The notes beneath the pieces were generated by a model. The model was not told where the DNA came from. It did no database searches and saw only the letters and a list, made by a program, of their open reading frames with translations. DNA of 64,000 bases from Roseburia sp. 1XD42-34 (GTDB lineage Bacteria > Bacillota > Bacilli > Bacillales > Amphibacillaceae): contig NZ_QWLJ01000006.1 of assembly GCF_009917385.1 (NCBI RefSeq), positions 1 to 64,000 on the forward strand. The letters are read 5' to 3'. A program made the position numbers and the translations under genes. Positions 50,911-59,562 of the stretch are shown here, piece by piece; positions within the stretch are counted from its first letter, which is position 1, and every line of letters begins with the position of its first letter.

Positions 50911-51113
50911 TTTATCCCGCATGCAAAGATCCGAAAGACTCTCACTTCGAAATCTTGAGTGGATACAAAAGATCTAAGCCTTAAGTCTTAAGTTTTAAGA
51001 AAATGCACCTAAATGTCCGATTCGTTAAAGGATCTTTAGGTCCTACCCTTTGCTGTACTAACATTCAGTAGAAAAAGGAAGCAAACTACTACTGCAATAA
51101 AGTTTCACTTTAT
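50911..51113 (+). repeat. Family B structured repeat, copy 8
   Basis: TTTATCCCGCATGCAAAG start, TTTCACTTTAT end. It is about 20 bp longer than most copies in the variable middle (GATCTAAGCCTTAAGTCTTAAG). CACCTAAATGTCCGATTCGTT and CTTTAGGTCC are conserved; the final hairpin is ATTCAGTAG/CTACTGCA-like. Confidence 0.85.
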
Positions 51114-51222
51114 TGCAAATCATTCATAATGAGGTGAATTTTAAATTCCGTTGTGTATGCGCTTCCGATTACGTTCTAAAATGAAAGTCATAAACTATTA
51201 AAGAGACGGGGTGTTAAATAAA

Positions 51223-52761
51223 ATGAAAAAAGCATTTTTTGAACAAGCACAGAGGTTTGGTAAGTCTTTTATGCTTCCCATTGCGGTACTGCCTGCAGCG
51301 GGTTTGTTACTTGGTATCGGGGGCGCCTTTAGTAATCCGGCAACGATCGAAGTATACCCTTTCTTAGATCAAAAATGGCTACAGGCTATCTTTACCATTA
51401 TGAGCTCGGCAGGCAATATTGTGTTCGCAAATTTAGCATTGATTTTTGCTGTAGGAGTTGCAATCGGATTAGCCAGAAATGATAAAGGAACAGCGGGTTT
51501 GGCGGCAGTGTTGGGATATTTAGTAATGAATGCAACCATTCATGCGATGTTAACTATTACTGGAAAGCTAGCTGAAAATAATTTAGCCGAAGTTGGGCAA
51601 GGAACGATCTTAGGCATTCAATCTTTAGAGACGGGAGTATTTGGTGGGGTTATTTTAGGTTTACTAACTTATTATCTACATCAACGATATAACAATGTAG
51701 ACCTTCCGAAGTTTTTAGGGTTTTTTGGAGGCTCCAGATTTATTCCCATTATTACTGCATTTATGTCCATTATATTAGGTGTTATTTTATATTATGTGTG
51801 GCCAATTATTCAAACAGGCATTTTTTCGTTAGGCGGATTAGTAGAAGCAACAGGTTATTTAGGCACTTTCCTATATGGATTTATATTAAGATTACTTGGT
51901 CCATTTGGTTTACATCATATTTTCTACATTCCATTTTGGACAACGAGTCTTGGCGGATCCATGATTGTGGATGGTAATTTAGTTGAAGGCACACAAAGAA
52001 TCTTTTTTGCTCAATTAGCGCAACCAGAAGTGGAACAATTTTATATTGGAACTGCGCGCTTCATGGCTGGTAGACATATTACGATGATGTTTGGGCTACT
52101 TGGTGCTTGTTTAGCTATTTATCAAATGGCTAAACCAAAAAACAAAAAAATAGTATTAGGATTAATGTTATCTGCCGGTTTAACGTCTTTTTTAACAGGG
52201 ATAACAGAACCGATTGAATTCTCTTTCTTGTTTGTTGCCCCGATTCTTTACGTTATCCATGCTTTTTTTGATGGCTTAGCATTTATGTTGGCACATATGT
52301 GCGAGATTACCATAGGACAAACCTTTTCAGGTGGATTTATTGATTTCTTACTCTTTGGCGTTTTGCAGGGGATACAAAAAACAAATTGGATATGGGTTCC
52401 AGTTATTGGTGTATTCTGGTTTTTCTTATATTACTTTACATTCCGATTTGCGATTGCAAAGTTTAATTTAAAAACACCTGGCCGTCAGGATGAAGATATG
52501 GAGGTGCAAAAGTTTACTCCAGAGGGACAAGCACTTGCAATTATAGATGGACTTGGTGGCAAAGCTAACATTAAAGATGTAGATAATTGTGCTACGCGTT
52601 TAAGAGTAAGTGTGTTCGATCAAGCGCGTGTGCAAAAAGATGCACTTATGAAAACCGGTGCAAAAGGTGTAGTTGCCAAAGGGAATGGAGTTCAAGTAAT
52701 TTACGGACCAGAGGTAACAACGATTAAAAACAATATTGAAAATAAAATGGGAGATTTGTGA
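51223..52761 (+). CDS. PTS EIICB, glucose/N-acetylglucosamine family
   Basis: Membrane transporter-kinase of about 512 residues: EIIC (residues 1-400; FGLHHIFYIPFW, ITEPIEFSFLFVAP) and C-terminal EIIB with the phospho-Cys in VDNCATRLRVSV. No EIIA domain, so a general EIIA must serve it. It forms an operon with nanE, which suggests ManNAc or a related amino sugar. GTG 51211 is an alternative start; ATG 51223 is spaced 9 nt from GGGGTG. Confidence 0.9.
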   Translation: MKKAFFEQAQRFGKSFMLPIAVLPAAGLLLGIGGAFSNPATIEVYPFLDQKWLQAIFTIMSSAGNIVFANLALIFAVGVAIGLARNDKGTAGLAAVLGYLVMNATIHAMLTITGKLAENNLAEVGQGTILGIQSLETGVFGGVILGLLTYYLHQRYNNVDLPKFLGFFGGSRFIPIITAFMSIILGVILYYVWPIIQTGIFSLGGLVEATGYLGTFLYGFILRLLGPFGLHHIFYIPFWTTSLGGSMIVDGNLVEGTQRIFFAQLAQPEVEQFYIGTARFMAGRHITMMFGLLGACLAIYQMAKPKNKKIVLGLMLSAGLTSFLTGITEPIEFSFLFVAPILYVIHAFFDGLAFMLAHMCEITIGQTFSGGFIDFLLFGVLQGIQKTNWIWVPVIGVFWFFLYYFTFRFAIAKFNLKTPGRQDEDMEVQKFTPEGQALAIIDGLGGKANIKDVDNCATRLRVSVFDQARVQKDALMKTGAKGVVAKGNGVQVIYGPEVTTIKNNIENKMGDL

Positions 52762-52762
52762 T

Positions 52763-53458
52763 ATGTATGTAAAGCAGCTAGAGAACCAACTGATTGTATC
52801 TTGCCAGGCACTAGAAGATGAGCCATTGTATTCCTCAGAAATAATGGCGAAAATGGCATTAGCAGCTGTTCAAGGGGGAGCGAAAGGAATTAGAGCTAAC
52901 TCTGTAGCTGATATAAAAGCCATTAAAAATCAAGTGAATGTTCCAATCATCGGTTTAATTAAACAAGATTACGAAGATAGTGATGTTTATATTACACCTA
53001 CAAAAAAAGAAGTGAAAGCTTTGTTAGAGGTAGGTGCAGATATTATTGCTATGGATGCAACTATGCGAAAGCGTCCAAGAGGCGAAAGTTTAGAAGATAT
53101 CATGAATTTTATCAAGATGCAATCCAATACGGAAATAATGGCCGATATTTCTACAGTAGAGGAAGCAAAATATGCTGCGGCATTGGGATTTGATTGCGTA
53201 TCGACAACGTTAGTAGGTTATACGCCAGAAACAAAAGGACAACATATCGCAGCAAACCATTTCCAACTATTACATGAGATTCGATCAGCGGTATCCATCC
53301 CTGTCATTGCAGAAGGTAAAATTAGTACACCAGAAACAGCCCTTAAAGCCCTTGAACACGGTGCATTTTTCGTCGTAGTAGGGAGTGCAATTACTAGACC
53401 ACAATTAATCACTAGGTCATTTGCAGATATAATTCAGAAATATAGCAGTAGCCACTAA
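52763..53458 (+). CDS. nanE: N-acetylmannosamine-6-phosphate 2-epimerase
   Basis: Converts ManNAc-6-P to GlcNAc-6-P. 231-residue TIM barrel with family motifs GAKGIRANSVADIKAIK, IIGLIKQDYEDSDVYITPT (in part) and AEGKISTPETA. ATG 52763 lies directly after the PTS stop (GGGAGAT upstream). No nanA or nanK is near, so free ManNAc imported as the 6-phosphate, rather than sialic acid, is the simplest substrate. Confidence 0.93.
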   Translation: MYVKQLENQLIVSCQALEDEPLYSSEIMAKMALAAVQGGAKGIRANSVADIKAIKNQVNVPIIGLIKQDYEDSDVYITPTKKEVKALLEVGADIIAMDATMRKRPRGESLEDIMNFIKMQSNTEIMADISTVEEAKYAAALGFDCVSTTLVGYTPETKGQHIAANHFQLLHEIRSAVSIPVIAEGKISTPETALKALEHGAFFVVVGSAITRPQLITRSFADIIQKYSSSH

Positions 53459-53479
53459 GTGGCGCTGCTATATTTTTTT
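53441..53479. terminator. Bidirectional terminator between nanE and the RpiR gene
   Basis: TATAGCAG (53441-53448) pairs with CTGCTATA (53465-53472) around an inner GCCAC/GTGGC stem; T's follow on the + strand. The nanE stop codon is in the loop. It serves convergent genes. Confidence 0.85.
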
Positions 53480-54274
53480 ATGTGTTTCTAACGTAGATAA
53501 TGTTTGGTTGTATGTAATATTTGCCCGTTCAGTTGTTAATAGCATCATACTTAGAATGTCTAAACAAATTAAGATGGATAACTGACTGTTCATAAAATTT
53601 TTTGCCCGATAGTGCTGTACGCTTACCGTATACAGGATGATATCTGATTGGTTCGCTAAATTCGTTTCTGAAAAATTGGTAATGGAGACTATCTTCGCTC
53701 CTTTAGACTTGGCTATTTGTACACTATCAATTACTTCTTTCGTCTCACCAGAAGAAGAGATTGCAATAACAATATCGTTTGCTGTTAGGATAGATGCATT
53801 TATAATCATAGCATGTGAATCTGTATGTGTATCCACACTATAGCCCATTCTTGTTAATCTTATTTTGAGTTCCTCCGCGGACAAACCCGAGCTACCAATC
53901 CCATAGATATGAATGCGCTTCGCGTTTTGAATCCAGTTGGAGACGAGTTCATAATCATTCACAGATGCTACAGAGTGAGTTGATTTAATCACAGAGTTAT
54001 ACACTTGTGTTACATTTTCTATTGCTTCATTTGACTCGGTGGTTTCTTCGACTGCATCACGTAATAATATTTTAAATTCTACAAAGTTACGCACCCCAAT
54101 TTTTTTACAAAAGCGGGTAACCGTTGCTACAGAAACACTTACTTGATGGGCTAAATCTTTTATATGTATATTTAATATATGTTGGCTATTGTTTATTACA
54201 TAGTCAGCAACCTTTTTTTCAGTTCTGCTTAAGGTTTGGTATTTTAATAATATCTCATCTAGGATAGAGTTCAT
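53468..54274 (-). CDS. RpiR/MurR family transcriptional regulator
   Basis: 268 residues: N-terminal RpiR helix-turn-helix (DLAHQVSVSVATVTRFCKKIG) and C-terminal SIS sugar-phosphate domain (IYGIGSSGLSAEELKIRL; AISSSGETKEVIDS). ATG 54274 follows GGAGGG; an upstream ATG at 54289 lies before the site. Convergent with nanE, so it probably regulates the EIICB-nanE operon with a hexosamine-phosphate ligand. Confidence 0.9.
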   Translation of the reverse strand: MNSILDEILLKYQTLSRTEKKVADYVINNSQHILNIHIKDLAHQVSVSVATVTRFCKKIGVRNFVEFKILLRDAVEETTESNEAIENVTQVYNSVIKSTHSVASVNDYELVSNWIQNAKRIHIYGIGSSGLSAEELKIRLTRMGYSVDTHTDSHAMIINASILTANDIVIAISSSGETKEVIDSVQIAKSKGAKIVSITNFSETNLANQSDIILYTVSVQHYRAKNFMNSQLSILICLDILSMMLLTTERANITYNQTLSTLETHKKI

Positions 54275-54622
54275 TTTGCCACCCTCCATAAGTAGTATAT
54301 AATCTTAATAATCTGAGCGCTAGCTATCGAGTGAAATATATGTAAGAGAAACAGTAGTTATCTATAGTTAAAATATTGGATGAAGAAATTGGGTTTTTAC
54401 ATCTTTGGTTACCATATAAACGCTATTATACTAACTGAAATTTAATAATTGGTAATTCAGCTAGGTAAATTAACTGTAAGTGCGCTTATAATCTAAATTA
54501 TACCAAATAAAAACATTTATCCTCTAATATGCTTGAAGAATTACATTTCAAAAGTTTTCCTTTACAATTTCAACCATTATTGCTAATCTAGACTTAGTTC
54601 ATCAATAAATTAGAATTTTTTA

Positions 54623-54713
54623 ACACTAGGGGAGCTAGGTGGTTAGCTGAGAGGAACGTGTGCCGTTTTGACCCTTTGTACCCGAACAGGATAATGCCTG
54701 CGTGGGAAAGTGT
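54623..54713 (+). ncRNA. TPP riboswitch (THI box)
   Basis: Shows the conserved order: P1 arm ACACT, GGGGAGC, CTGAGAGG, GACCCTTTGTACCCGAACAG, GGATAATGCCTGCGTGGGAAA, and closing AGTGT (54709-54713). The thiamine-pyrophosphate-binding core is intact. The sequence is followed at once by a terminator, the expected off-state of a transcriptional riboswitch. Confidence 0.95.
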
Positions 54714-54724
54714 AGTCATAGCTG

Positions 54725-54757
54725 ACTGCATTTCACGTAAATGGAATGCAGTTTTTT
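54725..54757 (+). terminator. Terminator of the TPP riboswitch expression platform
   Basis: ACTGCATT (54725-54732) and AATGCAGT (54745-54752) with following T's. Confidence 0.85.
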
Positions 54758-54903
54758 ATCTTTGTATTATATTATGTCCGTTATTTTTGATAGTGTTACT
54801 TCATGTTCTTTGGAAACTTCTACCAATTGCGTTAATCTTTTTTCCTAAATTCTTTTATATGGGCATATGTAGCGATTTGGTTAGACGGACGTTTACCTTT
54901 TGA
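54758..54903 (+). pseudogene. Probable remnant of a TPP-controlled membrane gene
   Basis: A frame from 54748 to the stop at 54901 encodes FYLCIILCPLFLIVLLHVLWK and then LLPIALIFFPKFF, a hydrophobic segment of the kind found at the start of ABC permeases such as ThiX. It lacks an evident start and ends after about 50 codons. The assignment is guesswork from position; decay of a thiamine or HMP transporter gene is the simplest reading. Confidence 0.35.
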
Positions 54904-55060
54904 ATAGATAACTTTACGATGACTGCCATATAACCATAACACACCAATTTGTTCCCACGGTTGTCCAACTATTTTAAAATGGTTGTTTAGCCTCTTCTAA
55001 CTATTCCAATATCCTTTTAGGTATATCAAGTTCTTGTGAGCTTCTTTTTATTTGTACAAT

Positions 55061-55246
55061 TTTATCCCACATGTAAGATGCGGTAAGCCTCCTACTTCAA
55101 AACCTTGCGTCGATATCAAAGGTCTCCGTGGGGGGAAACGGCACCTAAATGCCCGATTCTTTAATGGCCTTTAGGCATACCCTTGTGGTACTAACATGCA
55201 GGAGGAGAGGGAAGCAAACTTTTACTGCAATGAAGTTTCACTTTAT
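55061..55246 (+). repeat. Family B structured repeat, copy 9
   Basis: TTTATCCCACATGTAAG start, TTTCACTTTAT end. CACCTAAATGCCCGATT and GGCCTTTAGG pair; CCCTTGTGGTACTAAC is kept; final hairpin ATGCAGG/TTACTGCAA-like. It lies upstream of lipM. Confidence 0.86.
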
Positions 55247-55373
55247 AATTAATTTCTTTTTTTAATTATTTTTTGTACAATGAACAGGAGGTAAAAATTC
55301 CCAATTTTGATGATCGGGAAGATATCGTATACCTACCACAGACTGAATTTTCACTAACTGGAGGCGGTTGTAA

Positions 55374-56192
55374 ATGAAAGAACAGTGGGGATTTTTAGAA
55401 AATGTACCTCATGACGCTGCAATTAATATGGCTTTAGATGAAGCACTGTTACAGTGGCATTATGAAGCAAAAATACCTCCAACATTACGTTTTTATCAAT
55501 GGAGGAAACCTACTCTTTCCATTGGGCACTTTCAAAAAATAGAGGGTAGAATTGATTTAGAAGGCGTTCAAAAGCACCAATGCCAATTGGTACGAAGAAT
55601 GACTGGCGGAAGTGCTGTGCTGCATGACGATGAATTAACTTATAGCATTGTTATTTCCGAGACGCATCCGTCAGTAGCTTCGTCAATTCGCCAAGCCTAT
55701 TATGATTTATCCAAAGGAATTCTGGAAGGATATAACCATTTAGGAATAGAAGCAAGTTATGCTGAATCGGTATCTAAGGAGCGAAGCAATATTTGTTTTG
55801 AGCGCCCAGCATTTTATGAAATGGTCGTGGATGGTAAAAAACTCTCAGGAAATGCACAAACGAGGAAAAAAGGAGTACTCCTTCAGCACGGATCAATCCC
55901 TATATCGATGAATGTAGATATGCTGTTCGATATGTTTGTTTTTCCAAATGAGAAAATAAAAACGAGAAAGAAGCAAGCTTTTTGGAACAAAGCTACAACT
56001 ATAAACCGGGTTTTACAGAAAAAAGTTTCGTATGACACTGTGAAAGCAGCTTTTAAAAAAGGTTTTTCAGAAGGTCTCGAAATTGAACTGAAAGAATTTT
56101 CATTAACAAAAAGCCAGTGGAATGAAGTGTATCGGTTAGCGGAAAAAAAATATGCTAATTTACCATTAGAAGGAGCGGTTTCTCATGTCTAA
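55374..56192 (+). CDS. lipM: Octanoyl-[GcvH]:protein transferase, LipM-type
   Basis: Transfers octanoate from ACP to GcvH in lipoate synthesis. 272 residues with [17 protein letters not shown] and the catalytic Cys C141 in [15 protein letters not shown] followed by [10 protein letters not shown]. The Cys at this position separates LipM from lipoate ligases, which lack it. GGAGGCGG precedes ATG 55374. It overlaps lipA by 8 nt. Confidence 0.88.
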   Translation: MKEQWGFLENVPHDAAINMALDEALLQWHYEAKIPPTLRFYQWRKPTLSIGHFQKIEGRIDLEGVQKHQCQLVRRMTGGSAVLHDDELTYSIVISETHPSVASSIRQAYYDLSKGILEGYNHLGIEASYAESVSKERSNICFERPAFYEMVVDGKKLSGNAQTRKKGVLLQHGSIPISMNVDMLFDMFVFPNEKIKTRKKQAFWNKATTINRVLQKKVSYDTVKAAFKKGFSEGLEIELKEFSLTKSQWNEVYRLAEKKYANLPLEGAVSHV

Positions 56193-57129
56193 AAACACAA
56201 CACCCTTAAGAAAACCTGCATGGTTAAAAACGAAAATCAATACGAATCAGTCATATCGCGGTTTAAAGAAGTTAATGCGGGAGAATCGTCTCAATACAGT
56301 GTGCGAAGAAGCTCGTTGTCCTAATATCCATGAATGTTGGAGTGAGAGAAAGACAGCAACCTTTATGATTTTAGGTGATACATGTACAAGGGGATGCCGC
56401 TTTTGTGCCGTCAAGACAGGATTACCAAATGAATTGGATTGGGGAGAACCAGAACGCGTAGCCGATTCAGTTGCAATCATGGGACTAAAGCATGTTGTCG
56501 TGACAGCTGTTGCTCGTGATGATTTAAATGATGGAGGGGCAGCTGTTTTTGCTGAAACTGTTCGGGCGGTTAGACGTAAAAATCCAGGCTGTACGATTGA
56601 GATTCTGCCTTCTGATATGAAAGGGGATTATGAAAGCTTACATACGTTAATGGATAGCGAGCCAGATATTTTTAATCATAATATTGAAACAGTAAGGCGG
56701 TTAACAAAACGGGTTCGGGCTAGGGCAATGTATGATCGTTCTCTTCAGCTTTTGCAGCGGGTAAAAGAAATCAAGCCGAATACGCCGACAAAATCAAGTA
56801 TAATGGTTGGTTTGGGAGAAGAAAAAGAAGAAATTATTCAAGCAATGGATGACTTGCTAGCTCACCAAGTAGACATAATGACAATTGGTCAATATTTGCA
56901 ACCGACGAAAAAGCATTTACAAGTTGAACGCTATTATCATCCCAATGAATTTGAAGAATTAAAGAAAATAGCTTTGGAAAAAGGATTTAAGCATTGTGAA
57001 GCAGGGCCTTTAGTCCGTTCTTCTTATCATGCTGATGAGCAGGTGAGCAAGACCTCTGCGCAACGGAGAATTGATTATATGAAAGGATATGAGAACCAAG
57101 AAAAAAAGCAAGTTGATTTTCAGTTTTAA
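56185..57129 (+). CDS. lipA: Lipoyl synthase
   Basis: Radical-SAM enzyme that inserts two sulfurs into octanoyl groups. 314 residues with the auxiliary cluster motif [13 protein letters not shown] and the SAM cluster motif CTRGCRFC, and the C-terminal [11 protein letters not shown]. The start lies inside lipM (AAGGAGCGG at 56169-56177), so the two are translationally coupled and give a complete local lipoylation pathway. In B. subtilis the two genes are apart. Confidence 0.96.
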   Translation: MSKNTTPLRKPAWLKTKINTNQSYRGLKKLMRENRLNTVCEEARCPNIHECWSERKTATFMILGDTCTRGCRFCAVKTGLPNELDWGEPERVADSVAIMGLKHVVVTAVARDDLNDGGAAVFAETVRAVRRKNPGCTIEILPSDMKGDYESLHTLMDSEPDIFNHNIETVRRLTKRVRARAMYDRSLQLLQRVKEIKPNTPTKSSIMVGLGEEKEEIIQAMDDLLAHQVDIMTIGQYLQPTKKHLQVERYYHPNEFEELKKIALEKGFKHCEAGPLVRSSYHADEQVSKTSAQRRIDYMKGYENQEKKQVDFQF

Positions 57130-57171
57130 GAAGTCATATGAGTTAGGATTATGGAAAATATGGTTTTGTTT

Positions 57172-57212
57172 CGAAAAGTCCTCTTTAAAGCAAGAGGGCT
57201 TTTCGTCTTTTT
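57172..57212 (+). terminator. Rho-independent terminator after lipA
   Basis: CGAAAAGTCCTCTT (57172-57185) and AAGAGGGCTTTTCG (57192-57205), 14 bp with one G-T, then CTTTTT. Confidence 0.88.
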
Positions 57213-57389
57213 GCCATGATCTAATGATGCAGCAGCTTTTAATTTAAAATAATAAAACAATTAACGGGATTAGTACAATTTAACCATAAGCGTTCTTCCT
57301 GTACATAGTAACCCGTGTGGAACCCTTTATTGTTTCTGTTCGTATATAATGTTATATAGTTACTGGTATATATAGAAATGGAGCGTATC

Positions 57390-58325
57390 ATGATGAAATC
57401 CATCACCGTAAAGCAATTAGTAAAACAATTTAATTTAGAAATTTTGGCAGGAAACGATGAATTAGAACGTATAATAACGAAGCCACGAACACATCGCCCT
57501 GGGCTGGAATTTATCGGTTTTTTTGATTTTTTTCCAATGGAGCATGTTCAGGTGTTAGGGAAAAAGGAGATCGCCTATTTACATCAATTAACACATGAGG
57601 AAAGAAGGTTGCGAATTGGTAATATTGTAAAATACCATCCACCTTGTTTTATTGTAACTTCCGAACAAGAAGGATTGATGTATTTAACTCAATTTTGTAA
57701 TGAGGAAGGTATTCCGCTACTTCGTACAAAAGAGCCTACATCCACTTTTATTGAAAAATATGATGCTTATATGATCAAGTCATTAGCACCAGAAACAGCA
57801 ATTCATGCTGTTTGTGTTAACATTTTTGGGCTCGGAATACTCATTCGTGGAAAATCAGGGATTGGAAAAAGTGAGATTGCCCATACGTTGATAGGTAGAG
57901 GGCATCGATTAGTGGCGGATGATATCGTTGTTTTAAAAAAACTTGGCCCCGATACTTTGTTGGGAACACATAATGAAACGAATAAAGAGTTTCTCGCTTT
58001 ACGAAGTGTCGGTTTACTAAATGTCGTTCGTTTGTATGGAAGGAAGGCATTTCAAGAAGAAACACGTATCGCATTGGATATTCATTTAACAGAATGGGAA
58101 AAAAATGCTTTAAACAACGAATTGGAACTTGAGACAAAAACGAATGATTATATGGGGGTTACTATACCCACAATAGAAATTCAATTGCAACCAGGACGAG
58201 ATGTAGTCGGCTTAATTGAAGCTGCGGCAAATAACTGGTATTTAAAACAACAAGGCTATAGTGCAGCAGAAGAATTTATTCAACGTCTAGAATCGGATAT
58301 GGAAAATAAGGGAAAAACTAATTAA
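57390..58325 (+). CDS. hprK: HPr kinase/phosphorylase homologue, divergent
   Basis: HprK phosphorylates HPr at Ser46 and governs catabolite repression. 311 residues: Walker A GKSGIGKS (154-161), H139 and VADD (176-179), and QPGRD near the C-terminus. The usual signature EIRGLGIINV reads ALRSVGLLNV and PVRPGRN reads QLQPGRD, so the protein is unusually divergent. Normal Bacillaceae hprK is followed by lgt; here it stands alone, suggesting a second copy. ATG 57390 and 57393 are both possible (GGAG at 57380). Confidence 0.8.
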   Translation: MMKSITVKQLVKQFNLEILAGNDELERIITKPRTHRPGLEFIGFFDFFPMEHVQVLGKKEIAYLHQLTHEERRLRIGNIVKYHPPCFIVTSEQEGLMYLTQFCNEEGIPLLRTKEPTSTFIEKYDAYMIKSLAPETAIHAVCVNIFGLGILIRGKSGIGKSEIAHTLIGRGHRLVADDIVVLKKLGPDTLLGTHNETNKEFLALRSVGLLNVVRLYGRKAFQEETRIALDIHLTEWEKNALNNELELETKTNDYMGVTIPTIEIQLQPGRDVVGLIEAAANNWYLKQQGYSAAEEFIQRLESDMENKGKTN

Positions 58326-58381
58326 ACGATAGTTCTAAATGGGCAAAAGCAAATACAATATAGCAAAGACCAAACGATTTA

Positions 58382-58528
58382 TTTATCCCGCTTATAAGGT
58401 AAAACTTCCACTTCAAGATATCGACGCTTAAATACTCGTTTCGTTTAGTGGTCTTTAGTCATACCATTGTGGTACTAACAATAAGTAGGGGATAAAAGAA
58501 ACCCCTACTTATTGAAGGCCCACTTTAT
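58382..58528 (+). repeat. Family B structured repeat, copy 10 (shortened)
   Basis: TTTATCCCG start and CCACTTTAT end, with part of the central stem deleted. Its final hairpin is perfect: AATAAGTAGGGG pairs with CCCCTACTTATT. CCATTGTGGTACTAAC is conserved. Confidence 0.88.
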
Positions 58529-58662
58529 TGCTCGTTTTTTAAAATAGCAGCGCTGGTTTGGTTATGCTCCGTCTCTTTACATAACTTATGTGGGGTTAGT
58601 CCACATTATGAGCTAAAAGTAGCTTGTTTCCATTTTATCTGAGTAGGTCGATGAGGATGTAA

Positions 58663-59067
58663 TTAAGGCAGCATCATAAAAAACGCTACGAAGGCAATAA
58701 TAGGAATTGCTAGTATTAGAGCGATACTAATGAAAGAAAATTGCTTGACTATAGATTTAGCTTCCTCTGGCACATCTACTTTATTCTGCAGAAATATAAA
58801 AAACACTGTAAAAACAACTAGGAATATGAGAATAGTTGCTGGTGTGTATAGATCTGAAACGTCCGTTACGAGTTCCATTTGAGAAAAGCCGTAAATAATC
58901 AATAGGATGGGAAGAAATTCGCTTATTGCTACACCAATCATCATATTGGTTTGAACTTTAGTTTGTAGACTTGGGTCTTGTTTTAATTTTTCTACATTCA
59001 TTTTAAAAAGTACTAAAATGGGGAGCATTGCTAATGCAGCTGCTGCAACAAATACATATGCGATCAT
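58663..59067 (-). CDS. Small four-helix membrane protein resembling ATP-synthase subunit c
   Basis: 134 residues, about four helices. Residues 1-65 resemble an F-type c-subunit hairpin: a loop with QDPSLQTKVQTNM then MIGVAISEFLPIL, aligning with [13 protein letters not shown] and [13 protein letters not shown] of AtpE, with E50 at the ion-binding position. Residues 75-134 add a second helix pair. AAAGGAGG precedes ATG 59067; the frame runs further upstream without a site. I do not recognise a named family; similarity could be convergent. Confidence 0.65.
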   Translation of the reverse strand: MIAYVFVAAAALAMLPILVLFKMNVEKLKQDPSLQTKVQTNMMIGVAISEFLPILLIIYGFSQMELVTDVSDLYTPATILIFLVVFTVFFIFLQNKVDVPEEAKSIVKQFSFISIALILAIPIIAFVAFFMMLP

Positions 59068-59562
59068 GGACAACCTCCTTTGATTAAGAATTGGTAAAAT
59101 GGCTCTATTTATTGTCGCTTGCTCCGTTCTAGCTGGATAAAATTTAATTTCATTTATTTGCTTGGAGGAAATGAGGATCTCTGGCTGATTCATTTTGTTT
59201 TTTCAAATCCAATTAGACTAACCCCTACAGGTACTTACCTTACATTAAGTTTAAAGGATAACGTTCTATAAGACTGACTGTAAGCCCGCACTTTAAAAAT
59301 TAGAGGAGATGTGAACAAATATAAGTGTCTGCTTAACAACCAGTAAAGTCTCATTTGTTCAACTTTTCCAACCCCCCTATGTATAGAAGTTTTCCTTTAT
59401 TGTTCATAAGATCATGATCTTAGCCCACCCAAAATTAGCCTATCATGTTTGACGAGTCTGTACAATAAAATTTGCTAAAAACTGCTAGGATTCGATATAA
59501 TTTAAGTCGATTATTGTAATTCAAACGAAGAGGAACACAGCTCAGAATATTAGGAGAATAAT
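59068..59562. other. 495-bp gap before tagO
   Basis: Divergent promoters for the minus-strand membrane gene and tagO must lie here. No gene, repeat or clear motif was recognised. Confidence 0.4.

Larger units (their letters stand above)
54290..55373. other. 1.1-kb gap with a TPP riboswitch and repeat but no intact gene
   Basis: Besides the riboswitch (54623), its terminator (54725) and family B copy 9 (55061), a decayed coding stretch at about 54760-54903 may be the remnant of a controlled gene. Confidence 0.6.

Noticed and set aside
54658..54903. 81-codon ORF starting within the TPP riboswitch
   Set aside because: Its first 30 codons are riboswitch and terminator sequence. Only the downstream hydrophobic part may be a gene remnant, reported separately.
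59219..59330. Possible degraded family B copy before tagO
   Set aside because: Only TTACATTAAG and a GTAAGCCCGCACTT-like stretch resemble B; the right half is absent.
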